In this document: positions 9,637 through 18,768 of the stretch, in pieces
Numbering within the stretch: the stretch's first letter is position 1
Layout: each line of letters opens with the position of its first letter
Source of the DNA: G963664585 sp963664585
GTDB lineage: Bacteria > Bacillota > Clostridia > Oscillospirales > Ruminococcaceae
Direction of reading: 5' to 3'
Assembly: GCA_963664585.2 (NCBI GenBank)
Contig: CAXXEO010000026.1
Span: forward strand, 62,001-126,000
DNA length: 64,000 bases
Position numbers and translations under genes: made by a program
The notes under the pieces: model-generated
Databases searched by the model: none
Told to the model about the DNA's origin: nothing
The model's input: the letters and a program-made list of their open reading frames with translations, nothing else

Positions 9637-10337
9637 GAATTTTGGCGTTGGACAGTTCTTCTCTCTCTGCCTCCTGTGCCCTTCTTTGCGACGGAGTTTT
9701 GGAGGGAGAGGGGTACATTAACCGTGGCCTGACCCACTCTGAGACCCTGATGCCAATGGTGGAGGATATGCTCCACCGTACGGGGATAGCCCTTCGGGAG
9801 GTTGACCTGTTCGCCACCGCCATTGGCCCCGGCTCGTTTACCGGTCTTCGCATAGGAATAGCAGCGATAAAGGGGATGGCTTTCGCACTTGACAAGCCCT
9901 GTGTTCCCGTCTCCACCCTGGAAGGACTTGCCTATACTTCAAGTCTTTTTGAGGGCAATATTTGTCCCGTTCTGGATGCACGTGTGGGACAGATTTATAC
10001 CGCCCTTTTTAGTTGTCATGACGGAGTTTTGAGTCGGTGTATGCCGGATACCGCCACGACGTTTTTGGAACTGGCCGAATGTTTGCCTGCCCATACGCTC
10101 TTAGTGGGTGACGGGGCAATGCTTGCCTATGATAAGCTCTCCGGCCGTGTGGAAGGGTTGCGTCTTCCACCCGCCCACCTTTGTTTTCAGCGGGCAAGTG
10201 GCATCGCCCTTGCAGCCATGCACACATCCCCCATCAGCGCGGATGCACTATCACCAGTATATCTACGCCTCCCCCAAGCCGAGAGGGAACGTATAGCCAG
10301 AGAAAACAGTGAACCGCCCCAACTGTCTCATCACTAA
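9633..10337 (+). CDS. tsaB: tRNA threonylcarbamoyladenosine biosynthesis protein TsaB
   Basis: TsaB is the non-catalytic ASKHA-fold partner that forms the TsaBD heterodimer in t6A synthesis. The 234-residue protein begins MRILALDSSSLSASCALL and carries the family block ATAIGPGSFTGLRIGIAAIKG and SVSTLEGLAYTS-like sequence (VPVSTLEGLA). The start is TTG 9633 inside the tsaE stop, with GGGGGGAAGG upstream. The usual downstream rimI and tsaD are not here; rpiB follows after about 100 bp, so this is a shortened version of the common tsaE-tsaB-rimI(-tsaD) cluster. Confidence 0.95.
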   Translation: MRILALDSSSLSASCALLCDGVLEGEGYINRGLTHSETLMPMVEDMLHRTGIALREVDLFATAIGPGSFTGLRIGIAAIKGMAFALDKPCVPVSTLEGLAYTSSLFEGNICPVLDARVGQIYTALFSCHDGVLSRCMPDTATTFLELAECLPAHTLLVGDGAMLAYDKLSGRVEGLRLPPAHLCFQRASGIALAAMHTSPISADALSPVYLRLPQAERERIARENSEPPQLSHH

Positions 10338-10439
10338 ATACTTCTGCTCGAGGAATATTTAAACTCTATCTGCCCCGAAGCAGATAGACAGAACGAAATC
10401 CTTGACACAGCACCAAAAAACGGAATACGGAGGACTATC

Positions 10440-10877
10440 ATGATCGCTTTAGGTTCAGACCATGGCGGCTTCACCTTAAAAGAGGCGGCTAAAGAATATC
10501 TGGTCTGTAAGGGCATACCTTTTAAGGATTTTGGCACCATGGACGGTACAAGCTGTGATTATCCTGAAATCGCCGCAGAAGTGGGCCATGCAGTCGCGGG
10601 CGGAGAGTTTGAAAAAGGTTTGCTTTTCTGTGGCACAGGCATTGGCGTTTCCATCGCCGCCAACAAGATTAAAGGCGTTCGCGCCGCCTGCTGTTCGGAC
10701 AGTTTTTCCGCCAAATATACCCGTCTTCATAATGATGCTAATATTCTATGTCTGGGCGGACGTGTGGTAGGAGAAGGCCTTGCCCTTGAGCTGATAGAGC
10801 TATTCCTTTCCACTCCCTTCGAGGGTGGGCGCCATGCCAGACGGGTGGATTTAATCACCACACTAGAAAACAGCTGA
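10440..10877 (+). CDS. rpiB: Ribose-5-phosphate isomerase B
   Basis: RpiB interconverts ribose-5-phosphate and ribulose-5-phosphate in the non-oxidative pentose phosphate pathway. The 145-residue product has the LacAB/RpiB pattern: MIALGSDHGGFTLKE at the N-terminus, DFGT..CDYPEIA, the catalytic-loop block GLLFCGTGIGVSIAANK with its Cys, and the HNDANILCLGGRVVG signature. ATG 10440 follows CGGAGGAC. A TTGACA at about 10402 may belong to a weak promoter of its own. The product supplies ribose-5-phosphate for Prs, and upp follows in the same direction. Confidence 0.96.
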   Translation: MIALGSDHGGFTLKEAAKEYLVCKGIPFKDFGTMDGTSCDYPEIAAEVGHAVAGGEFEKGLLFCGTGIGVSIAANKIKGVRAACCSDSFSAKYTRLHNDANILCLGGRVVGEGLALELIELFLSTPFEGGRHARRVDLITTLENS

Positions 10878-10987
10878 GATACTCTATGGCCATTTTCTAA
10901 ATAATCTGGATTTCTTTCCACCCCCCTGCCTACGATGGGGCAGAGTTTTATTTATAAATTTGCTATATATTCGAAAGGAGCCATACA

Positions 10988-11617
10988 ATGCAAAGCCCAA
11001 TTATCACAGACCACCCGCTGATACAGCATAAGCTCACCCTGCTCAGAGATAAAAACACCACTTCAAAGGATTTTAGAGAGCTAATCGGCGAGATCTCCAT
11101 GCTCATGTGCTACGAGGCAACCAGAGACCTTCCCCTGATGGATGTCGAAATTGAAACGCCTATGGCCATGGCCAAAACAAAGGTTCTGGCCGGACGCAAG
11201 CTGGCTTTTGTCCCGATTCTCAGGGCAGGGCTTGGCATGACGGACGGTATGCTTGCCCTTGTGCCGGCTGCCAAGGTCGGGCACATTGGCATCTACCGCG
11301 ACCCAGAGACTCATCTTCCCATTGAGTATTATTGCAAAATGCCGTATGACATTGCGGAACGCGACGTCATTATTCTGGACCCGATGCTGGCCACCGGCGG
11401 AAGCGCTATAGATGCGGTCAACTCGATCAAACAAAAAGGCGCTAAGAGCATCAAGTTCGTCTGCATCATCGCCGCGCCAGAAGGTGTGGCGGCTCTTTCC
11501 AAGGCTCACCCGGAGGTTTCTATCTACGCAGCGGCCCTCGACGAAAAGTTGGATGAGAGCCGCTATATCATCCCGGGTCTGGGCGATGCAGGTGACAGAA
11601 TTTTCGGCACAAGATAA
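10988..11617 (+). CDS. upp: Uracil phosphoribosyltransferase
   Basis: Upp salvages uracil to UMP using PRPP. The 209-residue protein has normal length and the family blocks VPILRAGLGMTDGML and HIGIYRDPETHLPIEYY, the PRPP-binding motif VIILDPMLATGGSAIDA, and the C-terminal uracil-site block IPGLGDAGDRIFGT. ATG 10988 has CGAAAGGAG upstream. A strong hairpin terminator follows at 11634, so this ends the unit that begins with fhs. Confidence 0.97.
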   Translation: MQSPIITDHPLIQHKLTLLRDKNTTSKDFRELIGEISMLMCYEATRDLPLMDVEIETPMAMAKTKVLAGRKLAFVPILRAGLGMTDGMLALVPAAKVGHIGIYRDPETHLPIEYYCKMPYDIAERDVIILDPMLATGGSAIDAVNSIKQKGAKSIKFVCIIAAPEGVAALSKAHPEVSIYAAALDEKLDESRYIIPGLGDAGDRIFGTR

Positions 11618-11633
11618 TGTTTGCGTTATACAA

Positions 11634-11679
11634 AATCCCTTTTGTTGCACGGGTAACTCTGCAACAGAAGGGATTTTTA
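11634..11679 (+). terminator. Intrinsic terminator after upp
   Basis: AAATCCCTT..TGTTGCA pairs with TGCAACA..AAGGGATTT and the stem runs into a T-run, 17 bp after the upp stop. Confidence 0.85.
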
Positions 11680-11693
11680 TTGCCATGTTTATA

Positions 11694-11771
11694 TATAGCC
11701 AATTAACTTAAAAACTGGCTATATATAAAACGTCATTTTCTTCCGCCGCCTTCGGCGGAGGAAGAAATCAC
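11694..11771 (-). repeat. Family A palindromic repeat, interrupted by IS30-family element
   Basis: Reads TATAGCCAATTAACTTAAAA, a second TATATATA arm, then the TTCTTCCGCCGCC/GGCGGAGGAAGAA core and GAAATCAC, where the insertion sequence begins. The remaining terminus AATTGGCTATA is found on the far side at 12825-12835. The core carries a compensated pair change relative to the other copies (CCGCCGCC with GGCGGAGG), which keeps the stem mostly paired. Confidence 0.85.
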
Positions 11772-12824
11772 GCTACATTGTCAAGCCAAATGCGACAGTT
11801 CGAGCAGAAAGAGCTGGGAAGGTGTATTCCAATTAAGACATTTTCGGGGTCTGTTGTTTATAAGCAGAAGAGAAGAAGATAGGTTTTGATGTGAAACAGT
11901 GGACAGAACAGTACCTTTCGGAAAGAACTCTCTGAGCAAACCGTTACCGTACTCATTGCTTCCTCTCTGACGCGGACAATATGGATCAGCGAAATAAAGA
12001 GTTAAGCCTAGATCTTTCTGGATTACATCATAACAGGCAAATTCACCGCCACGATCTGTTGTTGCTGTTTTGAATGTGCCTTGTGGCAATAAAGTGTGCA
12101 GGTGCTTGATTGCAGCTTCCATGGAAGCTGCCGTTCGATCAGGAATGGGAACGGCTGTATAGAACCTTGTTTTTCGTTCCACAAAGGTGGCCAAGCAACT
12201 ACTGGAACCCCTAGAGGAAACCACCGTATCAAGTTCCCAATGCCCAAATGTTTCTCTGGTATATACCTCTTTCGGTCTCTTGCGGATAGAAGTACCACGA
12301 GCATAATGCGCAAGATTTTTACAGCTTCTCTTTTTTCCATTACGGCGCAGCACATCTGCGGTGAGTCCGTTCAGTCGTCCGGCATAAAGCCAGTTGTATA
12401 TTGTTTTAAAGCTCAGTTGGCTTGAAGTAACGGTATGTGATATTTGTTCTGGCGACCAGGTCTCTTTCAGCTTTTCTGCCACAGCTGCGCACAACTCCTC
12501 GTTCCATTTCCCTTGAGGTTTGCTGTTGTGCCGTTTCTTCTGGTAATCCAGTTGTGCTTCTTCTGCGTTATACGCTCGGGCACCGTAAAAACGTTTCAAT
12601 TCTCTAGCGATACTGCTGTGGTGACATCCCAGACGTGATGCGATTTTCCGGGTCGTATATCCGATTTGACGGAGTTCCTCTATCTTTCCTCGTTCGAATG
12701 TTGTAAAATGGTGGTGGCTCATGGCTGCCTCCTTGTGTGAATGTTGTTGTTGCAAACTCTATTCTACACGTTTTGGCCGCCTTGGGCTATCTTTTTTCTG
12801 TCGCATTTCATTTTACAATGTAGC
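11772..12824 (-). mobile_element. IS30-family insertion sequence
   Basis: A 1053-bp element with one transposase gene and imperfect terminal inverted repeats of about 27 bp: GCTACATTGT...AAATGCGACAG at the left, and the complement ending in CTGTCGCATTT...ACAATGTAGC at the right, with about four mismatches. It is inserted in a family A palindromic repeat. No target duplication is obvious and about 17 nt of the repeat appear to be missing at the junction. The gene is intact, so the copy may still be active. Confidence 0.9.
11781..12722 (-). CDS. IS30-family transposase
   Basis: A DDE transposase of about 313 residues. The N-terminus MSHHHFTTFERGKIEELRQI has the IS30 helix-turn-helix with IASRLGCHHSSIARELKR. 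The catalytic core shows HWELDTVVS (first Asp), TTDRGGEF (second Asp) and PRQRGSNEYGNGLLREFFPK (the Glu in the IS30 signature NE-NGLLRqFFPKG). ATG 12722 is chosen because AAGGAGG lies six bases upstream; an earlier in-frame start at 12755 has no such site. It spans nearly the whole element. Confidence 0.95.
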   Translation of the reverse strand: MSHHHFTTFERGKIEELRQIGYTTRKIASRLGCHHSSIARELKRFYGARAYNAEEAQLDYQKKRHNSKPQGKWNEELCAAVAEKLKETWSPEQISHTVTSSQLSFKTIYNWLYAGRLNGLTADVLRRNGKKRSCKNLAHYARGTSIRKRPKEVYTRETFGHWELDTVVSSRGSSSCLATFVERKTRFYTAVPIPDRTAASMEAAIKHLHTLLPQGTFKTATTDRGGEFACYDVIQKDLGLTLYFADPYCPRQRGSNEYGNGLLREFFPKGTVLSTVSHQNLSSSLLLINNRPRKCLNWNTPSQLFLLELSHLA

Positions 12825-12835
12825 AATTGGCTATA

Positions 12836-13563
12836 ACTTGCAGGGCCATAAGGTGGAAAGAACCTGACATGCCTCAAAAAAGCTCTTACATGGAGCAGTG
12901 GACGAAAATACGAGAAGCGCTCCTATGAAGCGCTTCTCAATTTTTTATATTATGTTTTGTTATTGTACCGACTTAGTCGGGTATCATATTATGGACCCTT
13001 TTGACTTGCGCCTGGACTTCTCCCACTCATTTTCAGTGGGCGCCAGCACTATCTGTCGCTGGGCACCCATTCCCCTTGAACATAAAAAATGAAATCGTCA
13101 ATATCGCCTGGCGCAGTCATCCAGCCCTCGCTGGGCGGTTCAGAGCGCTCAGGGGATACCAGTACGCGCGTAAATTCCTCCACGGTGAACCTCCCCCTCT
13201 CTTTAGAAACTTCTACTATCATATGCGTGTTCTCGGTTTTGCATACCATTTTTTTATTAGCAAATCAAAAACCATTTTGTAACTGCAACTCTTTCTCTCT
13301 TTTGTGCAATAGAAATAAGATGCAGATAATACCTTTAGCGATTGAACATCGTCTGATACTAATTTCATATAAAAAGGCAATAGATATAAAATTAGTTGTT
13401 TTTTAAAAAGAAAATAGTATGATAAGCACGCTTAGGATTGTTGTTATATTGATTTTTGCACAAAAAGAAACCATGTTTACACTTTGCCCATCTTTGGAGA
13501 AAAAAATCTTATGAAGAAAGTCTATATGATATTTCATAATTATGGAATTTACCGGACTTCAAG
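12836..13563. other. Intergenic region without a supported gene
   Basis: About 730 bp between the IS element and the murD promoters. A 19-codon frame (12869-12928, MPQKSSYMEQWTKIREALL) lies just before a terminator hairpin, and a minus-strand frame at 13049-13249 ends in DDFIFYVQGEWVPSDR; neither has enough support to call. 13340-13430 is AT-rich and contains TAGATATAAAATTAGT, also seen near 47370. Confidence 0.4.
12912..12946 (+). terminator. Hairpin terminator downstream of IS element
   Basis: GAGAAGCGCT, six-base loop, AGCGCTTCTC, then AATTTTTTA. A perfect ten-base stem. It may have served the region interrupted by the insertion sequence, since no gene precedes it now. Confidence 0.75.
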
Positions 13564-13651
13564 TTGATATTTTCCAATATCGAAAGTATAATATACTATT
13601 GTGATATCAAAACATCAGTTTCTTGACAACTATCAGATGATTATGTGATAT
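13564..13651 (+). promoter_or_regulatory. Tandem sigma-A-type promoters for murD
   Basis: Two candidate promoters in the correct direction: TTGATA (13564-13569), 17 bp, TATAAT (13587-13592); and TTGACA (13623-13628), 17 bp, TGATAT (13646-13651). Both have ideal spacing; the second is closest to the murD start at 13680. Confidence 0.65.
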
Positions 13652-13679
13652 TCAGATAAAACGGCAGGAGGTTTTGTGC

Positions 13680-15071
13680 GTGCTTTACACATATGGAAGC
13701 TTTTTCAGATCAATGAAGGGCCACCGCATCACCCTAATTGGCATAGGGGTCAGTCACACCGCGTTAATTGAGAAACTCTGCAAAGCAGGCTCGATTGTCA
13801 CAGTGCTTGACCGCCGCGCCCGCGAGGCCATTGGCGAGGAATTGTGTACCCGCCTTGAGAGTATGGGGGCGACGCTTTGCCTCGGCGAAGACTATCTCGA
13901 GCATATGGATGGAGAGATCATCTTTCGCACCCCGGGGATGAAATTTCTTACCCCAGCCCTTACCGCTGCCAGACAGCGTGGAGCCGTAGTTACCAGTGAG
14001 TTGGAGCTGTTCTTGGAGCTTTGCCCCTGTCCCGTATACGGTATCACCGGTTCGGACGGAAAGACCACGACGGCCACTCTGATTGCCAAGCTGCTGGAAT
14101 CCACCGGGAGAAAGGTTCATCTTGGGGGAAATATCGGTCGTGCCCTTTTGCCCATCGTTGATGAGGTTTCTGCTGATGATTTTGCCGTGGTTGAATTATC
14201 CAGCTTTCAACTGATCTCGATGCGCCATTCGCCCGATGTGGCAGTGGTAACCAATTTAGCCCCCAACCATCTTGATATTCACGCGGACATGCAAGAATAT
14301 ATAGATGCCAAAAAAAATGTCCTTCTTCATCAGGGCGGCTTCGGCCACGCGGTATTTAATGCCGACAATGAGATCGCTGCTTCATTCGCACCTCTCGCGA
14401 GGGGGGCTGTGAGCTTCTTCTCGCGGAGACACACTGTGGCAAGGGGAGCCTTTGTGGATGAAGGGGGCTGGATTTGCGCTGCTCGGGATGGTGTTGTTAC
14501 TCCGATCATGCCGGCGGGGGAACTTCGCCTGCCAGGACTGCATAATCTTGAAAATATGCTTGCCGCCATCTCCGCTGTCTGGGGAATGGTTTCTCCAGCG
14601 GCCATTGTGGAGCTTGCTCACACCTTTGGTGGAGTCGAACACCGCATCGAATTTGTCCGCGAGCTGGACGGCGTGCGTTGGTATAACGACTCTATTGCCA
14701 CATCTCCGACCCGCACAATTGCAGGACTCATGTCGTTTGATCGCAGGCTCATCATCATCGCTGGCGGTTATGACAAAAAAATCCCATTCGAGCCTCTGGG
14801 GCCTGTTGTTTCCAAGCGAGTCAAAATTCTCATTCTCACCGGGCCTACCACCGAAAAAATTGAGGCTGCTGTGCGCGGGGCCGAGGGCTTTTCCGAAAAA
14901 GACACCATCATTATCCACGCAGACAACCTATCCGACGCTGTCCAGAAAGCCAGGAACCTTGCCCGCGACGGGGATATCGTTTCACTTTGCCCCGCCTGTG
15001 CCAGTTTTGACGCCTACCCCAACTTTGAGGCCCGCGGCCGCCATTTCAAAGAATTGGTAACTGCTCTTTAA
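13680..15071 (+). CDS. murD: UDP-N-acetylmuramoylalanine--D-glutamate ligase
   Basis: MurD adds D-Glu to UDP-MurNAc-L-Ala, a cytoplasmic step of peptidoglycan synthesis. The roughly 463-residue protein shows the Mur ligase ATP loop YGITGSDGKTTTATLIAKLL, the FAVVELSSFQL block, TNLAPNHLDIH, GVEHRIEFV, and the MurD-specific YNDSIATSPT and GGYDKKIPFEPL. GTG 13680 is preferred over TTG 13674 because AGGAGG at 13666 is eight bases away from it and only two from the TTG. It stands apart from other mur genes, with its own promoters, and M42 genes follow on the same strand. Confidence 0.95.
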   Translation: MLYTYGSFFRSMKGHRITLIGIGVSHTALIEKLCKAGSIVTVLDRRAREAIGEELCTRLESMGATLCLGEDYLEHMDGEIIFRTPGMKFLTPALTAARQRGAVVTSELELFLELCPCPVYGITGSDGKTTTATLIAKLLESTGRKVHLGGNIGRALLPIVDEVSADDFAVVELSSFQLISMRHSPDVAVVTNLAPNHLDIHADMQEYIDAKKNVLLHQGGFGHAVFNADNEIAASFAPLARGAVSFFSRRHTVARGAFVDEGGWICAARDGVVTPIMPAGELRLPGLHNLENMLAAISAVWGMVSPAAIVELAHTFGGVEHRIEFVRELDGVRWYNDSIATSPTRTIAGLMSFDRRLIIIAGGYDKKIPFEPLGPVVSKRVKILILTGPTTEKIEAAVRGAEGFSEKDTIIIHADNLSDAVQKARNLARDGDIVSLCPACASFDAYPNFEARGRHFKELVTAL

Positions 15072-15263
15072 TACTATATTCAAATAGAAAGTGCAATCAT
15101 TATATTCTTTTTGCATATTTGCGGCTTGAAAAAAATATAAAAATGCAATGCCATGTAATTCGTCTAATATACAGGAGGACGAGTGCGAATTTTGTCGATG
15201 CGGCGGGGGAAATGCCCCGTTCACCGGCTGCCTGTCCATCTTTCAGACGAAAAGGAGGAAGTT

Positions 15264-16286
15264 ATGGATACTGTCAAGCTGTTAACCGAGCTGTGCGCCG
15301 CCCACGGCGTTTCCGGGGCTGAGGGCTCTGCTGCCTCTGTGGCAATGCGGGTACTTGAGCCTTTGGGCAAAACCTCCATTACCCCACTGGGGAGTGTGAT
15401 CTGTCGTCTGCGGGAAGCCGCCCCGGGTAATCCCCACTTACTGCTCACTGCACATATTGATGAAATCGGCCTTGTGGTGACTCGTATCTGCGATCGCGGT
15501 TTTCTCAGAATTGCTCAGGTAGGTGGTGTGGACCGCCGCTCGATCTCTGCGGCCAGGGTAACCGTCCACGCTGCGGGTGGAGATCTGACAGGCGTTATCA
15601 CTTCAACACCTCCCCACCTTCAGGGAGAGGGTGAACACAAGACCCCCAAGGTTGAGGATCTTACTATTGACACTGGACTCACCGAAAAGCAGTGCAGACA
15701 ACTCATTTTTCCCGGTGACCGTGCCTCCTTTCAAGGGGAGCTTGTCCCGCTGGTGGGAAGCCGCATAAGCGGAAAGGCGCTGGACGACCGGGCGGGCTGT
15801 GCTGCCGTTATTCTCGCGGGGGAATTGCTTTCCACGTCTACTCCCGACATTGGTCTTAGCATACTGCTGGCCTCGCAGGAGGAAACAGGCTCGGCCGGAG
15901 GGGAGACGGCGGGATTTCTCCTTGACCCCACACACGTGATCGCTGTAGATGTATCCATGGCTCTGACCCCAGACGATAAATCGGAGAAATGCGGGGTTCT
16001 AGGTGGCGGACCAATGATCGGGATCGCCCCCATCCTGTACCGGGCGATGTCCGACGGGCTTAGAGAGTGCGCCGAGGAGCTTTCAATTGCGTTTCAGCTA
16101 GAGGTAATGGGCGGACGCACGGGTACAGATGCAGACCATCTGGCCACTGTCAGGGGAGGGGTGCGCACGGCGCTTCTCTCGATCCCACAGCGGTATATGC
16201 ATACGCCCGTCGAGGTAATTGATTTAAGAGATTTAGAAAACACCATCCGCTTGATTGACGGATATGCAAGGAGGGTGCTTCCATGA
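15264..16286 (+). CDS. M42 family metallopeptidase (glutamyl aminopeptidase-like), first copy
   Basis: M42 enzymes are cytoplasmic, tetrahedral, di-metal aminopeptidases that trim short peptides. The 340-residue protein has the metal-ligand blocks in order: LLTAHIDEIGLVV (His/Asp), GKALDDRAGCAAV (bridging Asp), SQEETGSAGG (catalytic Glu pair), VIAVDVSMA (Asp) and RYMHTPVEVI (His). ATG 15264 has AAAGGAGGAAG upstream; the frame is open further but lacks similarity. Its stop overlaps the start of the next M42 gene in ATGA, so the two probably form a coupled pair and possibly a hetero-oligomer. FrvX/YsdC-type; substrate not predictable. Confidence 0.93.
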   Translation: MDTVKLLTELCAAHGVSGAEGSAASVAMRVLEPLGKTSITPLGSVICRLREAAPGNPHLLLTAHIDEIGLVVTRICDRGFLRIAQVGGVDRRSISAARVTVHAAGGDLTGVITSTPPHLQGEGEHKTPKVEDLTIDTGLTEKQCRQLIFPGDRASFQGELVPLVGSRISGKALDDRAGCAAVILAGELLSTSTPDIGLSILLASQEETGSAGGETAGFLLDPTHVIAVDVSMALTPDDKSEKCGVLGGGPMIGIAPILYRAMSDGLRECAEELSIAFQLEVMGGRTGTDADHLATVRGGVRTALLSIPQRYMHTPVEVIDLRDLENTIRLIDGYARRVLP

Positions 16287-17296
16287 CCGATCTCATCAAA
16301 ACCCTTTGTGATCTGCCGGGAATCAGCGGCAATGAAACCGCTGTTCGCGAGAAAATTGAGTCACTCCTTCCCGCCGGGACGATTGGCAGCGTTGACCCAC
16401 TAGGCAACCTGATCGTCGAGAAGAAGGGGAGTATTTCTCCCAAAAATAAGATTATGGTCAGCGCCCATATGGACGAAGTGGGTATGTTGATCACTTATAT
16501 CACGGATGAGGGCCTTCTCAAATTTGACCCCATCGGCATTGATCTCCGAGTTCTCCATGGCCGCCGTGTTCTGATTGGTGAAAAAGGAATTCCCGGCGTC
16601 ATCGGCGGAAAAGCCGGACATCATCAGACAAAGGAAGAGCAGGAAGAAGCTTTAAAACCAGAGCACCTTTATATTGACATTGGTGCACTTGATAAAAAAG
16701 AGGCCGCCGCGCTTGTCACGCCCGGCGACTGCGCTGTCTTTCCCGCCAATTTCCAACTCATCGGCGAAGGACTGATTCTGTCCAAAGCCCTCGATGACCG
16801 CGCGGGCTGTGCACTTCTTCTCACCCTTCTCAATGAAAGCACCGAATGCTTCACTGCCGCCTTCACCGTACAGGAAGAAAGCGGCCTTGCAGGCGGGTCT
16901 AGTGCCGGTTACTCTGTTAACGCTGATATTGCCGTCATTCTGGAGACCACCACCGCCGCAGATATCGATGGCGTTCCTGCCGAAAAACAAGTATGCCGTC
17001 TGGGTGAAGGCCCCGTCATCTCTTTCGCAGATAAGGGGACATTGTATGACCGCAGGCTGTTTGAACTGGCCCTTTCCACTGCTCGCGATATTGGCATCCC
17101 CGCCCAGGTCAAAGAGGGAGTTGTTGGCGGTAACGAGTCGAGGGCTGTTCAACGGGCAGGCGCGGGCAGAAGGGTACTGGCTGTTTCACTTCCCTGCCGC
17201 TATCTCCATTCGGCCTCCTGCGTATTGGCTGCGGAGGATGTGAATCACACCATCAAACTGCTTCTCGCCCTTCTGCCAAAGCTGGCGGCGCTCTAG
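16283..17296 (+). CDS. M42 family metallopeptidase, second copy
   Basis: A 337-residue paralogue of the preceding gene. Metal sites: MVSAHMDEVGML, SKALDDRAGCALLL, VQEESGLAGGSSAG, a VILETTTAAD block where the usual Asp ligand is Glu, and CRYLHSASCV with the final His. The start overlaps the previous stop (ATGA). Divergence from the first copy is large, so the two likely have different specificities. The next gene begins 90 bp downstream and may be in the same unit. Confidence 0.93.
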   Translation: MTDLIKTLCDLPGISGNETAVREKIESLLPAGTIGSVDPLGNLIVEKKGSISPKNKIMVSAHMDEVGMLITYITDEGLLKFDPIGIDLRVLHGRRVLIGEKGIPGVIGGKAGHHQTKEEQEEALKPEHLYIDIGALDKKEAAALVTPGDCAVFPANFQLIGEGLILSKALDDRAGCALLLTLLNESTECFTAAFTVQEESGLAGGSSAGYSVNADIAVILETTTAADIDGVPAEKQVCRLGEGPVISFADKGTLYDRRLFELALSTARDIGIPAQVKEGVVGGNESRAVQRAGAGRRVLAVSLPCRYLHSASCVLAAEDVNHTIKLLLALLPKLAAL

Positions 17297-17386
17297 GGAA
17301 AACTTGAACCGCTTTTCATGCTCCGCACGACTTGACAAGCGCCCTGCCCCCAAAACCTTTTCACAGTGCGGAGAAACGGTGTTACC

Positions 17387-18643
17387 ATGATGTATAAAGG
17401 AACTTTTGACATAGACCCAGAAATCATTCAGCTTTCTCAGGCCGCGCAAAACCGGGCTTCTTATATTTATGATGCTATCGACGAAACCGCCGAATATAAC
17501 GCCACGAAGGTGCTTGGGGCCTTTATTGCGGAAGGCATCAGCGCCGCCCATCTGTCGGGTTCGACCGGATATGGCTATGACGACAGGGGGCGCGATGCTC
17601 TTGATCGTGTCTTCGCAGCTTCCATGGGTGCCGAGGATGCCCTTGTCCGGCATACCTTCGTCAGTGGCACACATGCGCTCGCCACCGCGCTTTTTGGCGT
17701 GCTTCGCCCGGGGGATCTGCTTCTTTCTCTCACCGGCAGCCCCTATGATACCTTGGAGGAAACCATCGGCCTTCGCGGCGAGGGAAGTGGATCGCTTAAA
17801 GATTTTGGCGTGGGATACGCCCAGATTGAGCTTTTAGCCGACGGGATAGATCTGGCCGCCGCCGCCCAAAAAGCGCCGGGAGCCAAGGTTGCCTATATCC
17901 AGCGCTCACGCGGCTACAGCTTGCGAGGGGCCTTATCGGTAGACCAAATCGGCGAGGCCGTACAGGCAGTCAAGGAGGCAAACCCAGAGATCATCGTCCT
18001 AGTGGACAACTGTTACGGCGAGTTTGTTGAAACAACCGAACCCACCTCTGTGGGTGCGGATCTCATCGCTGGTTCTCTCATCAAGAATCCGGGCGGGGGA
18101 ATCGCACGCACCGGAGGATACATCGCTGGTAAACATACGCTTGTGGAACGCTGTGCCCAAAGACTTACCGCCCCCGGCATGGGCAGGGAGGTCGGATGCA
18201 GTCTTGATGAACTTCGCAATATGTATCAGGGCCTTTTCTTCGCCCCCACTGTTGTTGCGAGCGCCCTTAAAACAGCCGTTTTCGCCAGCTCACTCTTTGA
18301 ACTGATGGGCTATGAAGTTTCCCCCCGCTATGACGCAGACCGCGCCGATATCATCCAGGCGGTGATCCTTGGGAACAGCGAAAAACTGATCCGTTTCTGC
18401 CGCGGTATACAAAGCGGCTCACCCATTGACTCGATGGCTTGCCCTGAACCCTGGGATATGCCTGGCTATGACAGCCAGGTAATCATGGCGGCCGGCGCTT
18501 TCACCCTTGGGGCCTCCATTGAGCTTTCGGCTGACGCGCCCATGCGTGAGCCATATGCCGTCTATATGCAGGGCGGACTGACCTATCCCGCCGGTAAGAT
18601 TGGTGTCATCATGGCGGCCAACAGCCTGATCAAAAAGGGATAG
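17387..18643 (+). CDS. PLP-dependent methionine gamma-lyase family protein (aluminium-resistance type)
   Basis: A fold-type I PLP enzyme of about 418 residues in the Met_gamma_lyase family often labelled aluminium resistance protein. The phosphate-binding region VRHTFVSGTHALATALFGVL, the Asp block IVLVDNCYGEFVE and the probable lysine loop GSLIKNPGGGIARTGGYIAG are all visible. Many Clostridia carry it next to miaB/hfq or peptide genes; true substrate is uncertain and it should not be assumed to be a methionine lyase. ATG 17387 is chosen; a GGAG lies 13 bases upstream, somewhat far, and ATG 17390 is an alternative. It ends shortly before the tRNA-Leu promoter. Confidence 0.88.
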   Translation: MMYKGTFDIDPEIIQLSQAAQNRASYIYDAIDETAEYNATKVLGAFIAEGISAAHLSGSTGYGYDDRGRDALDRVFAASMGAEDALVRHTFVSGTHALATALFGVLRPGDLLLSLTGSPYDTLEETIGLRGEGSGSLKDFGVGYAQIELLADGIDLAAAAQKAPGAKVAYIQRSRGYSLRGALSVDQIGEAVQAVKEANPEIIVLVDNCYGEFVETTEPTSVGADLIAGSLIKNPGGGIARTGGYIAGKHTLVERCAQRLTAPGMGREVGCSLDELRNMYQGLFFAPTVVASALKTAVFASSLFELMGYEVSPRYDADRADIIQAVILGNSEKLIRFCRGIQSGSPIDSMACPEPWDMPGYDSQVIMAAGAFTLGASIELSADAPMREPYAVYMQGGLTYPAGKIGVIMAANSLIKKG

Positions 18644-18727
18644 CTGCATTGCTCCAGCCAGAGCTGGGGTCAAAAACAGCAAAAACCAGTGCAGCGAGCC
18701 GCCCACAGAACTGACAAAAAGGCGCAG

Positions 18728-18756
18728 TTGACACCCTGCGCCTGGGGTGTTATAAT
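18728..18756 (+). promoter_or_regulatory. Consensus promoter of tRNA-Leu
   Basis: Perfect TTGACA (18728-18733), 17-bp spacer, perfect TATAAT (18751-18756), 12 bp before the mature tRNA 5' end. Confidence 0.92.
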
Positions 18757-18768
18757 AGCTTTTGCTAT

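Noticed and set aside
11081..11686. Minus-strand open frame of 201 codons
   Set aside because: Antisense to upp, with no domain and no ribosome binding site.
13049..13249. Minus-strand frame of 66 codons ending DDFIFYVQGEWVPSDR
   Set aside because: No ribosome binding site at the first ATG; a GTG inside has GGGGGAGG upstream but the peptide is not recognised. Left as unsupported.
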